Shown: positions 59,341 through 64,000 of the stretch, one piece after another
Layout of the letters: every line of letters starts with the position of its first letter
Numbering within the stretch: the stretch's first letter is position 1
Source of the DNA: Lota lota
Taxonomy: Eukaryota > Chordata > Actinopteri > Gadiformes > Lotidae
Direction: 5' to 3'
Length of the DNA stretch: 64,000 nucleotides
NCBI GenBank assembly: GCA_026745465.1
Contig: JACYXH010000826.1
Coordinates: forward strand, 3,941,792 to 4,005,791
The notes under the pieces: model-generated
Databases searched by the model: none
Seen by the model: the letters and a program-made list of their open reading frames with translations, nothing else
Told to the model about the DNA's origin: nothing
Program-made: the position numbers and the translations under genes

Positions 59341-59579
59341 TCCTCTTCTTTTTCTTGCCCCTTGTTCTTCAAGCAGGAAAAAACTAAAGTTGGGTGTAAG
59401 GAAAAAAAAAAAGTTGGAGGCGAGAAGTATGGCCATTTGTTTGAAAGTTTGGTTTTGATGCGTCAGATCTCCCGCTGTTGCATCACTGTTGCGTTCTTTT
59501 CGCTTTCTCGGTGATCACATCGTCTGTCCGTACTGGGATTGTGCACATGCTAAGACAACAGAAAAACGGGTGGGAGCTA

Positions 59580-59775
<196 letters not shown>

Positions 59776-60429
59776 TTTACTAATTACAGGAATTTAACTC
59801 TGGGCTTTCAGAGAGAGAGAGGTCCAGAGGGGATGGGTTTGAGCTGTCTCTGTCCTTCCTTCTCTTTAATATTGATCCAGGGGAATCTCACTGAGGACAA
59901 GAAGTAGCTAGGCAAGGCGGGAGGCAAAGTTTGTTCAACTGCGGTTGTTTACTCTATCCGGAGTGACTCAAAACACTTTCACTCACTCTAACTTTGGGTT
60001 TCAGTACTTGCTTGTTCCAGCCTGGTACATTCTGCTCTGTTTCTTTCAAATCATCTATTTACTCAAGTTTGGTCCAACACCTTTGCAATGTCAATGTCTG
60101 TACCTTTATATATCAATGCAGATGTACATACTGAATTCCTGTTTAATGTTCAATCCAATCACATTGGATGTAATTCAGTTCAGCTAAACTTATTTATGTT
60201 GCTTCACAGACAGCCATCCTTTGGCTGTCTGTGAGGGTCTGGAGAGGGACTGGCCTGGAGGTCTGGGGTCTTGTGGGGCCCTCGCAGTAGGGGGTCGGGT
60301 ACAGTTGGCGCGGGATGAGTCTGAAGCCAACGATCCATCTGGGGTTATCTTGAAGATGAAGGGGAAAAACTGGAGCTGATCCATGTCTTGGCAGGACCCG
60401 CCTAGTGTCTCTGCAGATACAAGGCTGAT

Positions 60430-61340
60430 CGGCCCTAATCCTACCACACAATTAATTGCCTAATTGGATCAATTAGGTGTCCCAATAGTGTCCGGATGAT
60501 GAGTGGTTGAGTGATTGGTGTGAACTATAAATTCAGGGTGTAAATGTTTGTCAGATTCGGGCCTCCAATGCCTCGGTTTTTATATCTTGGGTCACGTTAA
60601 ACTTGTTAAGATCTTATTCCATTCAACTTTTATTTCACTTGGAGTGTTTTGGGGGAGTTTGCTTTACTTGGTGACATATGCAGTGCCTTTCAAAGACAGA
60701 AAAACCATTTTCATGACTTATGGCGTTTGCAATACTGCAAAGATCGCACTTCTTTTTACACCCTTCTAGCCAGTTTTAAATGGAACCAAACTACGCGGCT
60801 TTAAAGGCAACATTCATCAAAACGCGAGCGCCAGAGTGCAGATGCTACGACTGTCTTAAAAAAAAGAAAGGAAGGGAAAAAAAAGATTGCAAGTAGAATT
60901 ATGGCTTTTCATCAGCCGATGAATTTCACTTGTGATTAATTGCAACACTCACTTTTGGGTTCATTTCTACACAAAAGAGCATTTCTGCTTTGTAAAATTT
61001 GTATAAAAGAAATGCAAATCGATGGTGTTCTTGGCACCAAACATATGGTGCCACAATGCCAACAAGCCTGCCCTGACAACCCCAGCTGGGGGCTTGTAAG
61101 AGTTGCTCTTGGCAAAAGACTGTTTTTCCACCCGCTTTGCAAATGATCACCAATTAATACGAACAGCATCCAATTCTAATCCTGCACCTGGTAAGACTGT
61201 CGAGCGTCTTCTGGAGATACTCGAGCTATGGATCCAAATGAATGAAATATCTTCTCTTTTTTTCAATCCTGGTTTAAGAAACAATGCTTACCGTCAGCAA
61301 GACATCAGGACAAATACAGCAAAAAGAAAACCATGAGATT
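60430..61340. promoter_or_regulatory. Candidate regulatory block with homeodomain, POU and NFI-type motifs
   Basis: Motifs include 'acacaattaattgcctaatt' (60446-60465), a perfect octamer ATGCAAAT (61012-61019) and an NFI-like palindrome 'ttggcaccaaacatatggtg' plus 'cc' (61031-61052). No simple repeats occur for about 900 bases. No credible exon. Confidence 0.35.
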
Positions 61341-64000
61341 ATAATGTAGGATTCTCTTTCAACTGCATGTCTTGTCCTATTGTTTTTATATTTTGAGGAA
61401 GGAAATCGTTTTGCATGTTGAATAATGATATTGATTATTGACCATGTGGTCAAACAAATGTCGGACTTCTTTCAAAATTGTCTGTATATCTTCTTTCATG
61501 TCTTATTAAATATCTTCTGTCTCGTTATTGATGAGAAGCGTGAGGCAACCTGTTTTCATTCATGACAGTGGCAACATAATTTCACGACGTTTCCGGAAGA
61601 AATTCTAGAAGCTTCACGTCACTTTCCCTACTCAATAGCACCCGTCAAACTTTATATAATCTACTCCCCTTCTATCTCTCCGTCTTTCTGGTCTTTCTGA
61701 CGTTGTCCTTCACTCCATCTTCATCTCTCTCTCTCTTGCTCTCTCTCTCTCTCTCCATCTCTCCCTTGCTCTGCCATCCACTTTCGCCGTCTCTCTGAAA
61801 GCTGATACTCGCTCTTCGACTTATGATGGATAGGAGGCTTTAATGAGCTCTTACAAGCAATTAAGTAATCAGCGCTCCCCGCTGCTCCGTGATGGAGCTA
61901 GCGAGAACCCTCCCCCTCCCCCAACCAACCCAAAGGCCTATCAACACCGCAATCAGCACAGGACACAGTCACCGCCGGTCGCCAAGCACACCCCCCCCCC
62001 CCCCCCCCCCCCTTCCCACCCCCAAGACCTTCATTCACGACCAACGGAGCTGCGACGGGCAGAACAGCACGCTACAGAAAAATCTGATCCTGTCGTTGTT
62101 GTTTTTGTTGTGTCTGCGAACACAAAGCCTGAACTTTCTGACCTCGTACTCAGGATGGAAGGGCATATCTTTGATTTCAGCTTTGGAAGGGACAATGCAA
62201 GCGCAAGCCGCAAATGTTTTGCTGAAATCTAAGCACCAATACTGTTTTTGGGCTGGGCTGCTAGACAATCAAATGATCCTGAACACTGTTATTTACCAAC
62301 CACCACAGCCTACAGATGTGCCTTCATACCGATTACTACTTTTACTTCTTTATCACTTTAGATACAGCAGGACTTCTCCACCCAGGGTTACCCACACAAT
62401 ATTGCTCACACGACACCATTATTCTACAACCATCATCTCTTTAAATGAACATGTTTTTTGCAGTATACAGCTCATGTTTGAGGAACGATTTTCATACCAT
62501 AGCGGTACTATGGGCACAGGGAAGACCGACGGTCGGGAGGGAAGGAGAATTTCAGAGGAAGTTGGTGATTGGCTTTTGCGGAACAGATGACGGGAGAGAC
62601 TACCGATTTGGCAGACCTGTCGTAAGAGGATGGGGAGGATTTGGTTAATTTTAACACTATCTCTCTTTAAAATAATCTCAACCTTGTTTGCTATTTTGTT
62701 AAGGACAATTCACTGGTATCTTGACATTGGTGGGGACCCGTCCCTAGCGTCGCTATTTAAAACAAAGCCTATGCTTGGGATGGTAAGAGAAATCCATTTT
62801 AAATTTCACTAAGTTTCACTTTCCGACCGGGAACATTCATTTGAGAATTATCGGACAAACGAGGATCATGGATCAAAAAAATCAAATCTATCCTGTTAAC
62901 TTCGATCAGGGATAATGGATTAATCTGCAAAAGATACCGGCATTCAACTTTGCGAGTCCATTTGCAACAATTACCAAACAACCGACAAGAGGGACGACGT
63001 TCGCTTGTGCGTCGAAACAGACAGTAAATGTTCCCTTTATTTGTGTTCGGATCTAATTGGAAAACTTGGCACGCCTCCTCCTCCACCACCCCACCTCCCC
63101 CTTCCTCCCCCACCTCCCCCCATGCTCACCTGGGGCTTGTGTGTTGGTGAGCCTCGTGTTTCTCAGCTTCTGCTTCTCACCCACCCAAGGCATGTTGGGC
63201 ACCCCAGGGTTACGTGACACCTCTCCCACACTCTCCCCCCTCCCCCTGCATAATTCAGGGCTCGCCATACGTCTCCTGTCTCTGCCTCAGATATCACGCC
63301 ACTTTTCTTGGGTGCCCGAAGACGCAATGTTTCACGTAGGAAAATCAAATATGTTGCTTATTAATAGGGATGTCTTTGGCGAACGCTACCTGGAGAACAG
63401 CCCAAGGCAGGAACTGGGGGAGAGAGCCCAGAATGTAGTGCCATTTCTTCCTCCCTCTCTCTCTATCTTTCTCTCTCTCTCTAGTGTGTGAGGAGAAACA
63501 GCTGAGGGTGCAGATTTCTCATTGCTAAACTGGCACGCGTTGAGGTGCGTACACATGTATATACACACACGCACACATGCATGCACACATACACACATAC
63601 ACACACATACACACACACACACTCACACACACACACACTTTTGCACAATCAGTATGGAAATCAGAGAGCCAGGGTGTGTTTGCTAGCAATGCATGAAAAG
63701 CACAGAGCTTAGTGCGTGTTAGTGGAGACAGACAACCAGAGAAAGAGAGACACAGAGTGAGAGAGAGACATAACAAGAGAGGAAGGGAGGGATAAAGGGA
63801 ATGAGAGAGAGAAAGCGATGCGCTAAGGACGCAGGCAGGAAGTTGGCATGTCGCTGCAACCCTTATTTGACCTCTGCTTGGAGTCAAGGCTGAGGGACAA
63901 ACAGTAACAAACACGTAATAACAATCCAAACAAGGTCTGATGACTGGCTGGCAGCACTGTCAAAATAAACACGCCTGGGCCAGTTATGTTTTGGTTAGCT
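61341..64000. other. Terminal stretch, no gene seen
   Basis: TC-rich patch near 61720-61770, poly-C at about 61991-62012, C-rich patches near 63080-63120, CT patch at about 63455-63482 and CA-rich 63555-63640. The open frames at 61843-62590 span poly-C and pyrimidine-rich DNA and show no domain. Confidence 0.45.

Noticed and set aside
61843-62590. Pro-rich frames of 129 and 233 codons
   Set aside because: Low-complexity proline tracts come from poly-C; the remainder has no domain and no flanking exon signals.

Overview
The window is vertebrate, and almost certainly teleost fish, nuclear DNA. The genes are intron-split with GT-AG junctions, exons are islands in long AT-rich introns, and polyadenylation signals are of animal type. 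Dispersed repeats include the tRNA-like SINE/L2 tails with a 'ggataaa..gcgtctgctaaatga' core that are widespread in ray-finned fish. Microsatellites ((CA)n, (GA)n, poly-C/poly-G) are very dense. The species cannot be named from sequence alone; a clupeiform-like fish would fit the microsatellite density, but that is a guess.

Three protein genes are supported, all on the + strand. (1) sv2a, synaptic vesicle glycoprotein 2A: twelve coding exons from 7125 to 26676 join in frame into a 743-residue product, against 742 in human. A probable 5'UTR begins near 6918, and a long 3'UTR may reach about 30690. (2) bola1, mitochondrial BolA-like protein: 5' non-coding exon ending at 30899, coding exon 31704-32162. 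(3) An ARL4A-type small GTPase: 5' non-coding exon ending at 33447, single coding exon 34327-34935. SV2A and BOLA1 are also close neighbours in human 1q21, which supports the 'a' paralogue call; the ARL4-type gene beside them is not part of the human arrangement I know.

Layout: 1-6.9 kb is the sv2a upstream flank, with two small DNA transposons (piggyBac-like with TTAA; hAT-like with an 8-bp target duplication). 7.1-26.7 kb is sv2a, whose introns carry SINE remnants, a 635-bp foldback element (20925-21559), a hairpin MITE-like unit (20021-20126) and a 530-bp element with 22-bp perfect terminal inverted repeats (25251-25780). 26.7-36 kb is compact: sv2a 3'UTR, bola1, arl4a-like. 36-64 kb has no gene I can support. 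It is a desert of simple repeats interrupted by unique AT-rich stretches (about 49.9, 56.8-57.0, 57.5-57.8, 58.9-59.3 and 60.4-61.3 kb) with homeodomain, POU-octamer, SOX and NFI-type motifs that look like conserved regulatory DNA.

The three genes do not form a pathway: one acts in synaptic vesicles, one in mitochondrial iron-sulfur/redox biology, one in membrane and actin signalling. No CRISPR array, rRNA or convincing tRNA gene was seen. The best leads for novelty are the perfect hairpin plus overlapping uORF before the arl4a-like start, the 22-bp-arm hairpin at 40595-40641, the unidentified intronic transposons, and the regulatory-looking desert.
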